Positions 1-6,383 of a DNA stretch of 8,027 nt are shown here, piece after piece. The notes beneath the pieces were generated by a model, which worked only from the letters and a program-made list of their open reading frames with translations, was not told the DNA's origin and did no database searches. Each line of letters opens with the position of its first letter. The stretch's first letter is position 1. The position numbers and the translations under genes are program-made. The stretch lies in the NCBI GenBank assembly GCA_018679295.1, contig JAHHLP010000113.1, positions 1-8,027 of the forward strand, read 5' to 3'. The DNA comes from Rhodothermia bacterium (GTDB lineage Bacteria; Bacteroidota; Rhodothermia; Rhodothermales; JABDKH01).

Positions 1-215
1 CCCTCAAGGGCCGCGAGGTTACCCTCCAGAGCCGTACGTGTCGGGTTGGTGACCCTCGCATACTCATGTCCCAGATGCTCACCAGGCGCCGACTGAACGT
101 AGGTCGACGTCTGATGAATCGGCGTCATGATCGATCCGGTGGAGGGGTCGGGCTGCTGACCCGCGTGGATGGCGAGTGTGCCGAAGTGCAGTTTTGAGTC
201 TGAGCTGGTTGCCAT
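1..215 (-). CDS. Cys/Met-metabolism PLP-dependent enzyme (cystathionine gamma-synthase/gamma-lyase family), N-terminal part
   Basis: Read on the minus strand from an ATG at 215, the frame stays open for 71 codons to the window edge. It gives a characteristic transsulfuration-enzyme N-terminus. The order is FGTLAIHAGQ (about residues 11-20), then PIHQTSTY (32-39), then EYARVTNPTR (51-60), then LEGNLAALEG. In this family the Tyr and Arg of the Y-x-R motif (Y52, R54 here) bind the PLP phosphate of the neighbouring subunit. The segment APGEHLGHEY resembles gamma-lyase and bacterial gamma-synthase sequences. The catalytic Lys lies outside the window, so synthase, lyase and O-acetylhomoserine sulfhydrylase cannot be separated. 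Such enzymes are cytosolic homotetramers that make or cleave cystathionine or related thioethers. There is no clear Shine-Dalgarno before the ATG. The TPR gene lies 106 bp upstream on the same strand. Confidence 0.9.
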   Translation of the reverse strand, partial: MATSSDSKLHFGTLAIHAGQQPDPSTGSIMTPIHQTSTYVQSAPGEHLGHEYARVTNPTRTALEGNLAALE

Positions 216-263
216 AGCGGCGATGCTTTGCGTGAGTCGTTCGAAATCTGCCCAAGAAGTAGT

Positions 264-294
264 GAGCCCGGGCATCCATGGGAAACCCGGGCTC
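264..294 (-). terminator. GC-rich hairpin between the TPR gene and the PLP enzyme gene
   Basis: A perfect 9-bp inverted repeat, GAGCCCGGG (264-272) and CCCGGGCTC (286-294), encloses a 13-nt loop. It lies 28 bp past the stop codon of the minus-strand TPR gene and about 50 bp before the start of the PLP enzyme gene. In the minus direction it is followed by ACTACTTCTTGGG, which has some T but no true U-run. It may therefore be a weak or factor-assisted terminator, or a leader structure of the downstream gene. Confidence 0.4.
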
Positions 295-321
295 TGCGTT
301 TACAAGACGCCGTGCCAGACC

Positions 322-1518
322 TTACATCTCTTCGTAGCCGGCGCATTCCTGAACCGACTTTGCCTTCTCCTCCTGATTCGTCTGGACATAAGCGGAGAAC
401 AGGGCTTGGCAGATGCCGGTCAGATCCTGACCTTCGCCAGCCTCTGTCAACTCCTTCGCCCGCTCAAGCGGTCCAACAGCGTTTGAGAAGCTCTCCAGCC
501 GCGACTGTCCAAGCGTTTCCATCTCTGCCTCCTTGGCCGAAATATCAGCATCCGACATGTTGTCGCGGTTCTCGCGGAGATCGTCATCGATTGCGTTGAT
601 CTGCTCCGAGAAAGCCACTGCCTGGTTTATGTAGGCCGCCCCAAGGTTGTAATACGCGTTTGAGTATTCCGGGTCGAGCTCGGTTGCCTTCGTGAGATGT
701 ACGACAGCCTTGTCATACATTTCTTCCTGAAGCAACATGCTGCCATAGTTGTACTGATACAGCTTGTTGTTCGGGTCCTGGTTGACGGCCTCTTCGTACT
801 TGGCCATTGCCCGATCCGTCTGACCGGATGCCTGGTAAGCGTTCAGCAGCTGCGCCTGAATGTCGATGTTATCAGGGAACATCGTTCCTGCCTTCTCGAG
901 AAGCACGACTGCATCGCCCGCTCGATCATTCTGCCGGTACAAGTCGGCCAGGAAGATATACGTCTGCGGATCATCGTCGCCCAACTCAACAGCGGACTCG
1001 AAGGGCTCAATCGCCATCGCGGTCTCTCCTGCATTGATAAGGGCGTACGCGCGGTTGACGTACGGGCCCGTAGAGTCAGGGTAGATCTTGCTCGCATTCG
1101 CGAAGAAGACCGCAGAGGCAGAGTATTCGTCGCTGTTGTCGCGGCCCCTGTTGAACGCCTTGCCACCCATATCGAATTCCTTGAAATAGGCCATTGTCAT
1201 CTCCCGGGACACGTCGAGGCCAAGGTCCGACGCCCTGGAGTAAGCTTCTATCATCTCATCTACGAGCGTCGTGTGCTCGTCCGCGTCTCGGACCGTTTCA
1301 GCTTTCTCAGCCAGCACATCGCCCTTGAGCTTCCATGCTTCTGCATTCTCCGGATTCCCGGCGAGCGCCGTCTCCAGGTTCTCAAGAGCCCGGTCATAGT
1401 CCTTGTTGCGGAGATCTAGTTTAGCACCTTCGACGTTCGGGTCGCTGGAGCAGCCGTTTGCTCCGGCCAACATCATAACGCCTACAAAAAGCGCCAAAAA
1501 AGTTGAAAATCTCTTCAT
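322..1518 (-). CDS. TPR-repeat lipoprotein
   Basis: This encodes a 398-residue protein, probably anchored in a membrane and facing the periplasm, with protein-interaction repeats. The start chosen is the ATG at 1518. It is followed directly by a lipoprotein signal: K2-R3, a hydrophobic stretch at about 6-18, then ANG-C with the lipidated Cys at 23. The lipobox lacks the usual Leu at -3, so processing is probable rather than certain. An in-frame ATG at 1542 would add eight charged residues before the signal and has no ribosome site. GGCGGA lies about 9 nt before the chosen ATG. TPR-like helical pairs are seen at about 33-66, 150-180, 184-215, 218-249, 252-283 and 286-303. A charged, probably coiled insert follows (about 300-345), then a last helical pair with two Cys (C370, C392). 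TPR proteins act as scaffolds; no specific partner can be named. The gene is alone or leads into the PLP enzyme gene. Confidence 0.85.
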   Translation of the reverse strand: MKRFSTFLALFVGVMMLAGANGCSSDPNVEGAKLDLRNKDYDRALENLETALAGNPENAEAWKLKGDVLAEKAETVRDADEHTTLVDEMIEAYSRASDLGLDVSREMTMAYFKEFDMGGKAFNRGRDNSDEYSASAVFFANASKIYPDSTGPYVNRAYALINAGETAMAIEPFESAVELGDDDPQTYIFLADLYRQNDRAGDAVVLLEKAGTMFPDNIDIQAQLLNAYQASGQTDRAMAKYEEAVNQDPNNKLYQYNYGSMLLQEEMYDKAVVHLTKATELDPEYSNAYYNLGAAYINQAVAFSEQINAIDDDLRENRDNMSDADISAKEAEMETLGQSRLESFSNAVGPLERAKELTEAGEGQDLTGICQALFSAYVQTNQEEKAKSVQECAGYEEM

Positions 1519-1649
1519 TTTGCGTGTCCGCCTTGTTTCCATATCGTCAGAGTCGGGGCTCGAATCGTCTCTCGCCGCGGGGGCCGGCGTGACGAGCGAA
1601 TCAAATGCCGTTATTCAATCTCGAAAGTAAGACCATGCCCCACAGGTTT

Positions 1650-1671
1650 CAAATATTTCGCAAATAGTTCG
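1650..1671. repeat. 11-bp tandem repeat in the divergent intergenic region
   Basis: CAAATATTTCG is followed at once by CAAATAGTTCG, two 11-bp units differing at one base. They lie in the 270-bp gap between the divergent TPR gene (start 1518) and the unknown-function gene (start 1789). The spacing of about one helical turn would suit a protein bound on one face of the DNA, but two copies can arise by chance. I see no clear promoter or terminator elsewhere in this gap. Confidence 0.4.
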
Positions 1672-1788
1672 AGCTTCAACGCGGACGCCGTCTTTATGCT
1701 CTGGTGGGCCCCTGTAGAATGCCCACCACGGAAAACCACATCGCAACGGCGGCATTCGCCAAGAGGCTTCGGAAGACCGGATCTCGAC

Positions 1789-2766
1789 ATGTCAATCAGT
1801 ACGCCCAACCCTGCAATTTCCGACACCGTTAGGACCTTCCTGGCGGGTATTGTCGACTATGCCGGCCTGTTTCCGCCCGCAAGCCTCAACCTGGACAACG
1901 CGATCCGGAATTTTGCCAGGTACCGCCGACATGAAGACAGCTGGATGCTCTCTTCGTTTGTCTGTCCCGCTTCCAGGCTTGTTGAGTTGGAGGCATACCG
2001 TGACTTGTTGACGGCGGAGGAACGCCATCCGTTCTCCGTGCTCGGAGTGCCGTCATCATCGCTCGAGGAATGGACGACCGCTACGATGAAACTGCGTGAT
2101 GCACTCGAAGCATTCCACACGTCCATGGGTGAGATCGCGTCAACTCGAGCCGTCGAGGTCAAACTCCCTCTCGCTGTTGCGCTCGATGCCGGGGAAAGAC
2201 GAGAAGCGGTGAGAACACTGCTCGACGTCTTGAGCGGGGGCTCGTTCGACATCTTTGTAGAAATCAGCCCGGCAGCAGACGCATCGGCCGTACGGGACCT
2301 CGCTCATGAACTCCTCGAACGGGACCGCGAGCGGAGCACCGCAAGGACCGCACTCAAGATCCGAACCGGCGGGGTTACGCCACCTGAGATTCCGGACGCA
2401 GACTCGGTGGCTGCCTTTATTCTCGCGTGTCGCGATACAGGGATACGGTTCAAGGCCACCGCCGGCCTCCATCATCCGCTTCGACACTTCAGCAAAACGG
2501 TCGGAGACAGGATGCACGGTTTCCTGAATGTATTCGCTGGAGCGATGGCGGCTGCGGAGTACGATCTCTCGCGCGGCGAGCTGCGAGAAATCTTCGAGAC
2601 CGAGCAGGCAGACTATTTTGTGTTTACTGACACCCGGCTTGAAATCGGTGAGCTAAACATAGACCGGAAACGGGTCCAGGTTCTCCGCCAGGAGTTTGCA
2701 ACGTCCTTTGGCAGCTGCAGTTTTGACGAGCCACGCGACGACCTGCGGTCCATGGGACTTCTCTAG
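1789..2766 (+). CDS. Conserved protein of unknown function, probable alpha/beta barrel, next to fumarylacetoacetase
   Basis: The product is 325 residues, with no signal peptide or membrane segment, so it is probably cytosolic. I recognise its style as a conserved uncharacterised family but can give no established function. Conserved-looking blocks are FLAGIVDYAGLFPPA (about 17-31), SWMLSSFVCPASRL (51-64), a strand AVEVKLPL (121-128), FDIFVEIS (153-160), ALKIRTGG (188-195), FKATAGLHHPLRHF (221-234), HGFLNVFAGA (243-252) and a C-terminal GSCSFDEPRDDL (308-319). Alternating strands and helices, with Lys residues at strand ends (K190, K222), suggest a TIM-barrel-like enzyme; this is inference. 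The ATG at 1789 is preferred over 1696. The extra 31 residues are Arg/Pro-rich with no domain character, while the conserved region begins just after 1789. The ribosome site is weak. The stop is 43 bp before the fumarylacetoacetase start, so the two are probably co-transcribed and this protein may act in or near tyrosine catabolism. Confidence 0.8.
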   Translation: MSISTPNPAISDTVRTFLAGIVDYAGLFPPASLNLDNAIRNFARYRRHEDSWMLSSFVCPASRLVELEAYRDLLTAEERHPFSVLGVPSSSLEEWTTATMKLRDALEAFHTSMGEIASTRAVEVKLPLAVALDAGERREAVRTLLDVLSGGSFDIFVEISPAADASAVRDLAHELLERDRERSTARTALKIRTGGVTPPEIPDADSVAAFILACRDTGIRFKATAGLHHPLRHFSKTVGDRMHGFLNVFAGAMAAAEYDLSRGELREIFETEQADYFVFTDTRLEIGELNIDRKRVQVLRQEFATSFGSCSFDEPRDDLRSMGLL

Positions 2767-2809
2767 CGGGTCGGATCTTCGAAGAACGCTTACGAATCGC
2801 AACCCAAAC

Positions 2810-4081
2810 ATGCCCGATCACAGACCAGACGAATTGACATCGTTTATACCCACCCCACCCGAGTCGGATTTTCCGATTCAAAACCTGCCGTACGGCGTCT
2901 TTCGCTCAGCAGGCGCGCAACGGCACGTTGGCGTCGCGATTGGCGACAAGATCTTCGACTGTACGGTAGCAGAAGAGAAGGGTCTTCTGGGTACCCCCCA
3001 GGCCTCCCGGCGACTGTTCCAGGACGGCAGCCTGAACGCCTTGATGGGAGCCGGGCAGGATACGTGGCGCGCTGTCAGGGTACAGCTGCAGGGGCTGCTG
3101 ACGACGGATTCGCGTATTCGCGAGGACAGCGAAACCCTGGGGCAACTCCTTGTCGATCGCAAGTCGGCAGCGATGCTGTTGCCGGCAAGGATCGGCGATT
3201 ACACGGATTTCTATTCGAGCAAAGAGCACGCGACGAATGTCGGTACCATGTTCCGAGGCAAAGACAATGCACTGCAGCCGAACTGGCTGCACCTACCTGT
3301 TGGGTATCACGGACGTGCAAGCAGCATCGTCGTGAGCGGAACTCCCGTTAAGCGGCCATGCGGACAGCTGAAGCCCGACGACGGGCCGCCCGTGTATGGT
3401 GCGAGCCGGCTTTTGGACTATGAACTCGAAACCGGATTCTTTATCGGTCCCGGCAATGAAATGGGGACGCCGCTTTCGATCGAAGAGGCCGAGTCGCACA
3501 TCTTCGGGATGATACTAGTGAACGACTGGAGTGCCCGCGACATACAGAAATGGGAGTACGTACCCCTCGGGCCGTTTCTCGGAAAAAGTTTTGCGACGAC
3601 CATTTCGCCATGGGTCGTGACAATGGATGCCTTGCAGCCTTTTCGCTGTCCGGGGCCGTCACAGGAGCCAGCGCCACTGGATTACCTTCGGCAGAAAACC
3701 AATTTCGCCTTCGACATCAACCTTGAGGCCAGCTTGACTGCTCCGGGCGATGATCCCCTCGTCGTCACGCGTTCCAACTTCAAATTCCTTTACTGGAACA
3801 TGCTTCAGCAACTGGCCCATCACGCCGTGAACGGTTGCAACCTTCGGCCCGGCGACCTTCTCGCTTCAGGCACGATCAGCGGTTCCACAGAAGAGAGCTT
3901 CGGCAGCCTGCTGGAACGCACGTGGAGGGGTACGAAGCCGCTCACGCTGCCCGCGGGCGATACGCGCAAGTTCATTGAGGACGGCGACACGGTCACCCTG
4001 CGCGGCTGGGCCCAAGGCGACGGCTACAGAGTAGGGTTCGGCGAGGCATCTGGCACGGTACTTCCAGCTGCCTGCCAATGA
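2810..4081 (+). CDS. fahA: Fumarylacetoacetase
   Basis: This enzyme hydrolyses 4-fumarylacetoacetate to fumarate and acetoacetate, the last step of tyrosine and phenylalanine breakdown through homogentisate. The 423-residue product matches the usual length of about 420 and aligns almost throughout with the animal enzyme as I know it. The N-terminal SH3-like domain begins SDFPIQNLPYGVF (19-31). The catalytic domain follows, with GDYTDFYSSKEHATNVG (129-145) supplying metal ligand D133 and catalytic His140. LLDYELE (201-207) supplies ligands E205 and E207. NDWSARDIQKWEYVPLGPFLGKSF (238-261) supplies ligand D239, plus R243, Q246 and K259. HHAVNGCNLRPGDLLASGTISG (337-358) and GDGYRVGFG (403-411) follow. 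All the key residues I can place are intact, so the enzyme should be active, as a Ca2+/Mg2+-dependent cytosolic homodimer. The start at 2810 fits the family N-terminus; the in-frame ATG at 2696 lies inside the preceding gene. Homogentisate dioxygenase and maleylacetoacetate isomerase are not in the window. Confidence 0.97.
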   Translation: MPDHRPDELTSFIPTPPESDFPIQNLPYGVFRSAGAQRHVGVAIGDKIFDCTVAEEKGLLGTPQASRRLFQDGSLNALMGAGQDTWRAVRVQLQGLLTTDSRIREDSETLGQLLVDRKSAAMLLPARIGDYTDFYSSKEHATNVGTMFRGKDNALQPNWLHLPVGYHGRASSIVVSGTPVKRPCGQLKPDDGPPVYGASRLLDYELETGFFIGPGNEMGTPLSIEEAESHIFGMILVNDWSARDIQKWEYVPLGPFLGKSFATTISPWVVTMDALQPFRCPGPSQEPAPLDYLRQKTNFAFDINLEASLTAPGDDPLVVTRSNFKFLYWNMLQQLAHHAVNGCNLRPGDLLASGTISGSTEESFGSLLERTWRGTKPLTLPAGDTRKFIEDGDTVTLRGWAQGDGYRVGFGEASGTVLPAACQ

Positions 4082-4232
4082 CTCCCGACTCTCGAGGCGA
4101 CGAGATTGCAGCTGTACGTGTCGAGCAGTGTGGCATCCTGTCAGATCCGTCCTCGACTCCCGTATGTTGAGATTTGAGATGGCCCTCGTTTCGGCAGGTC
4201 GTCGTGCCATTTGTGCGTAGACCTCCGACATT

Positions 4233-4259
4233 TTTGCAAGGTGATTCTTCCCAGATTTG
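4233..4259 (+). promoter_or_regulatory. Possible hsp20 promoter
   Basis: Upstream of hsp20, TTTG (4233-4236) is followed after 15 nt by CAGATTTG (4252-4259). The latter matches five of the six fixed positions of the Bacteroidota -7 element TAnnTTTG. The spacing is shorter than the roughly 19 nt usual in that group. A start a few bases past 4259 would place the whole folded leader described next in the transcript. I see no good sigma-32-type site and no CIRCE element. This is a weak call. Confidence 0.2.
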
Positions 4260-4274
4260 TCGAACTGGCACAAC

Positions 4275-4369
4275 GTGCCTCTTGGCACGTCGATTGTTTC
4301 TATTAAAGTCGTGGCGCGGGGATGACCCGATGCCAAGAGAAACAACCGACGCGTAACATAAAGAGGTAT
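4275..4369 (+). promoter_or_regulatory. Candidate RNA thermometer in the hsp20 5' leader
   Basis: The leader can form one long interrupted hairpin. The basal stem pairs 4275-4283 with 4361-4369: six Watson-Crick pairs between CCTCTT and the Shine-Dalgarno AAGAGG, then G-T, T-A and G-T. After an internal loop, 4288-4301 pairs with 4338-4351, 13 of 14 positions with one A-C mismatch. Higher up, TGGC (4312-4315) pairs with GCCA (4332-4335), and CGGG (4317-4320) with CCCG (4326-4329) closing a GATGA loop. The start codon at 4377 stays outside. Shine-Dalgarno sequestration in a stepped, imperfect hairpin is the known design of RNA thermometers, which often control small heat-shock genes. I see neither the ROSE UYGCU motif nor a fourU run. 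Pairing was worked out by eye; no energies were calculated and the transcription start is unknown. Confidence 0.5.
4361..4366 (+). promoter_or_regulatory. hsp20 ribosome binding site (sequestered)
   Basis: AAGAGG, or AAAGAGG counting the preceding base, lies 10 nt before the hsp20 ATG. It is the clearest plus-strand Shine-Dalgarno in the window; the two plus-strand genes upstream have weak ones. Its exact complement CCTCTT occurs at 4278-4283, which suggests it can be masked in the mRNA. Confidence 0.7.
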
Positions 4370-4376
4370 TACAGTC

Positions 4377-4814
4377 ATGAACAGTTTGATTCGCTTCTCA
4401 CCCCCGACGGAAATGCGTTCCTTGCAGCGCGAAATCGATCGCATGTTCGACAGCTTCTTCCCGCAGGGCAACGGTGACCAGGACCAGGCGGTCTGGACGC
4501 CGCGCGTAGACCTGGCTGAGAGCGAAGACATGTACCTCGTGCATCTCGATGTACCAGGGATGAAGAAGGATGAGCTGACCATCAGCTATCAGGACGGCAC
4601 GTTGAGCATCAGCGGCGAACGCAAGTTTGAGGAGAAGGAAGAGAAGGCCAATTTTGTCCGCGTAGAGCGACGATTCGGACACTTCTATCGCTCCTTTGAA
4701 CTCCCGAAGGCCGTCGTCTCAGACAAGATTGACGCTTCGTACGAGGACGGTGTGCTCTCTATCCGCGTCCCCAAGGCGGAGGAAAGCAAGCCACGATCGA
4801 TTAAGATCAAGTAA
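4377..4814 (+). CDS. hsp20: Small heat-shock protein, Hsp20/alpha-crystallin family
   Basis: This is a 145-residue ATP-independent chaperone that binds unfolding proteins and keeps them from aggregating until Hsp70/ClpB refold them; it acts in the cytosol as a large oligomer. The N-terminal arm (1-39) holds an amphipathic helix, REIDRMFDSFF (18-28). The alpha-crystallin domain spans about 40-133. It begins WTPRVDLAES, includes LDVPGMKKDELTIS (57-70) and GTLSISGERK (74-83), and ends with the family signature DGVLSIRVPK (124-133). The C-terminal tail carries the I-x-I motif (I142, I144) that docks onto a neighbouring subunit. Length and order are ordinary for a bacterial class A protein. It is monocistronic, with a 295-bp upstream gap and a strong terminator downstream. 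Control is probably at translation through the folded leader described above. Confidence 0.96.
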   Translation: MNSLIRFSPPTEMRSLQREIDRMFDSFFPQGNGDQDQAVWTPRVDLAESEDMYLVHLDVPGMKKDELTISYQDGTLSISGERKFEEKEEKANFVRVERRFGHFYRSFELPKAVVSDKIDASYEDGVLSIRVPKAEESKPRSIKIK

Positions 4815-4836
4815 GGCACCTCGACAATCGAAGTGC

Positions 4837-4870
4837 AGCCCGGCGAGTCCGTCTCGTCGGGCTTTTTTTT
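4837..4870 (+). terminator. Rho-independent terminator of hsp20
   Basis: An 11-bp stem, 4837-4847 with 4853-4863, has one G-T wobble and a TCCGT loop. It is followed by an unbroken T-run to 4870 (4863-4870), 22 bp after the hsp20 stop. The converging histidine kinase gene ends at 4875. On the minus strand the stem has no U-run after it, so it should work mainly for hsp20. Confidence 0.93.
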
Positions 4871-4874
4871 GGGC

Positions 4875-6383
4875 CTATCCCTCAGGACCATCAACTGGAA
4901 GAACCAACCTAAACCGTGTTCCTTCCTCTTTCTTGCTCGTGACCGTGAGGTTTCCGCCATGAGCTTCTGCTATGGCCCGACTGATTGCAAGGCCTAGGCC
5001 CGTACTGCTTCCCCGTCTCGTCCTAGGCCCATCGCCGCGGTAATACCTCTCAAATAGCGACTCCAGTTCCTTCGGTTCGATACCCGGACCGTCGTCTTCA
5101 ACCACAACCTCGACGCGCCCGCTCAACCCGCGTACCAGAACCCGCACCTTCCCTCCTTCTCTTCCATGCTTGCGTGCGTTGTCCAGCAGATTGTTGAGCA
5201 GCCGCAAAAGCCTCACCCCGTCGGCTCTAATTACAGGCAGCCCGTCTTCGGAATCCAGTGACAGCGAGCGTCCTGACTCGACGAACAGCCCCGCTTGGCT
5301 GTCGACCGCCTGCGCGGCTAACTCACCCATGGGAACCGGTTCAAGGTGCAGTGGGGGATTCGGGCGGTCGAGCAGGGCCAGTTCAAACAGGTCCGAGACA
5401 AGCGCCGAAATGTAGACGGTCTGTTTGCTGGCCGTTTCCAGCATGCCGATTGCGGTGTCGCGCTCACCTTCCTTCAGCGCCCGACCCGCCTCGTCGATGT
5501 AACCGCGCATGGCCGTTAGTGGAGTCCGCAGATCGTGTCCGATATTCGCGACAAGATCACGTCGCAATTGATCCGCACTGACCAGCGCTTCAAAGCTCTC
5601 CTCCACTTTCCGAGCCATGACATTCACTGACTCCGCCAATCGCCCAAACTCGTCGTCTCGGACAGCCGAGAGCCTTGCGGAGTAATCACCTTGGCCGATG
5701 CGCTCGACCTTTTCAGCAATAGACCGCAGCGGACGGACGATACGCCAAGTCAGTATGGCTCCGATAAGCAGGGCGACTATGCCGGCCAAGACCGTCACCG
5801 CCGTCAATGCTCGGAAAAAGGCAGAGCGCGTGTCGGCGAGTTCCCTGTCTATTGAGTTGGTCAGTGGATGCACCACCAAGCCGCCCGCAAGAAATCCAGT
5901 GGGATCGTAGATCGGCGCGATGCCCATCGATTCATCGTCACCGATTTCGATTACGACATCGCCTGATTCCAATGCCTGGGCGACCTGTGGCGACAGCCCG
6001 ATGGGGTCTTCTCTCGAGTCTGACTCCGGAAATAAGAGGGCATCCGGCATTACGGTGATGACGGGAGATCCGTCTGGTGCGACCAGCGTGACAGGATCCG
6101 GAAACCGGGTCGCGATGTCATTGAGCAGCGCCTGCGGCACTTCCTCCAATCCCTGGTCGAGTGTCGGGACCCGCAATTCGACTTCTTCTGCGAGCCCGTC
6201 GAGGCGCAGTCGCAAGCTATTGCGAACGAGATCGAGGCTGGCGTCCAATGCGAAGTACGCACTGAAACTCACCGCCAGCAGTCCGACGAGTATCTGTACA
6301 CCGACGAGAAGCAGGGCGACTTTCCAAAAAACACTTCCGCGCGTTCGTGGCGCAGCCTGGATCGGAGTGTCCTCGGTCGTCAT
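4875..6383 (-). CDS. Sensor histidine kinase with HAMP domain
   Basis: This 502-residue inner-membrane kinase autophosphorylates on His and passes the phosphate to its partner regulator. A short cytosolic N-terminus is followed by membrane segment 1 (about 19-46). A periplasmic sensor region of about 140 residues follows (47-188), acidic and possibly Cache/PAS-like, with VTLVAPDGSPVI and IYDPTGFLAGGLVV. Membrane segment 2 spans about 190-213. The HAMP linker starts RPLRSIAEKVERIGQGDYSAR. The dimerisation domain has the H-box IGHDLRTPL with phospho-acceptor H283. The ATPase domain has the N-box NNLLDNARKHG (397-407), the G1 box DDGPGI (430-435), the F-box LFERYYRGD (443-451) and the G2 box GLGLAI (462-467). 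All catalytic boxes are intact. Its ATG overlaps the regulator stop as ATGA (6380-6383), so translation is probably coupled. The signal sensed cannot be read from the sequence. Confidence 0.95.
   Translation of the reverse strand: MTTEDTPIQAAPRTRGSVFWKVALLLVGVQILVGLLAVSFSAYFALDASLDLVRNSLRLRLDGLAEEVELRVPTLDQGLEEVPQALLNDIATRFPDPVTLVAPDGSPVITVMPDALLFPESDSREDPIGLSPQVAQALESGDVVIEIGDDESMGIAPIYDPTGFLAGGLVVHPLTNSIDRELADTRSAFFRALTAVTVLAGIVALLIGAILTWRIVRPLRSIAEKVERIGQGDYSARLSAVRDDEFGRLAESVNVMARKVEESFEALVSADQLRRDLVANIGHDLRTPLTAMRGYIDEAGRALKEGERDTAIGMLETASKQTVYISALVSDLFELALLDRPNPPLHLEPVPMGELAAQAVDSQAGLFVESGRSLSLDSEDGLPVIRADGVRLLRLLNNLLDNARKHGREGGKVRVLVRGLSGRVEVVVEDDGPGIEPKELESLFERYYRGDGPRTRRGSSTGLGLAISRAIAEAHGGNLTVTSKKEEGTRFRLVLPVDGPEG

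Noticed and set aside
79..346. Several short open frames on both strands around the left edge
   Set aside because: They overlap the clear N-terminus of the transsulfuration enzyme in another frame and have Arg/Ser/His-rich, shadow-type compositions.
697..1419. A 240-codon plus-strand open frame inside the TPR gene
   Set aside because: It is antisense to a well-supported TPR lipoprotein. Its composition is that of a reverse-frame shadow and no ribosome site precedes it.
1611..1790. A minus-strand open frame of about 59 codons (from an ATG at 1790) filling the gap upstream of the TPR gene
   Set aside because: It begins exactly opposite the start of the unknown-function gene, has no ribosome site, and shows no recognisable motif. 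The gap is more simply a promoter region, though a small protein cannot be excluded.
4273..4302. Simple rho-independent terminator for fahA
   Set aside because: The 7-bp hairpin ACGTGCC/GGCACGT is followed by an interrupted T-rich stretch rather than a run. It lies nearly 200 bp past the fahA stop, and the same bases take part in the more extensive hsp20 leader pairing. It is kept only as an alternative.
4082..4376. CIRCE (HrcA) operator upstream of hsp20
   Set aside because: No TTAGCACTC-N9-GAGTGCTAA or close variant is present.
3866..4582. A 238-codon minus-strand open frame spanning the end of fahA, the intergenic gap and the start of hsp20
   Set aside because: It is antisense to two genes with unmistakable family motifs and has no domain character. 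It crosses the leader by chance lack of stops.
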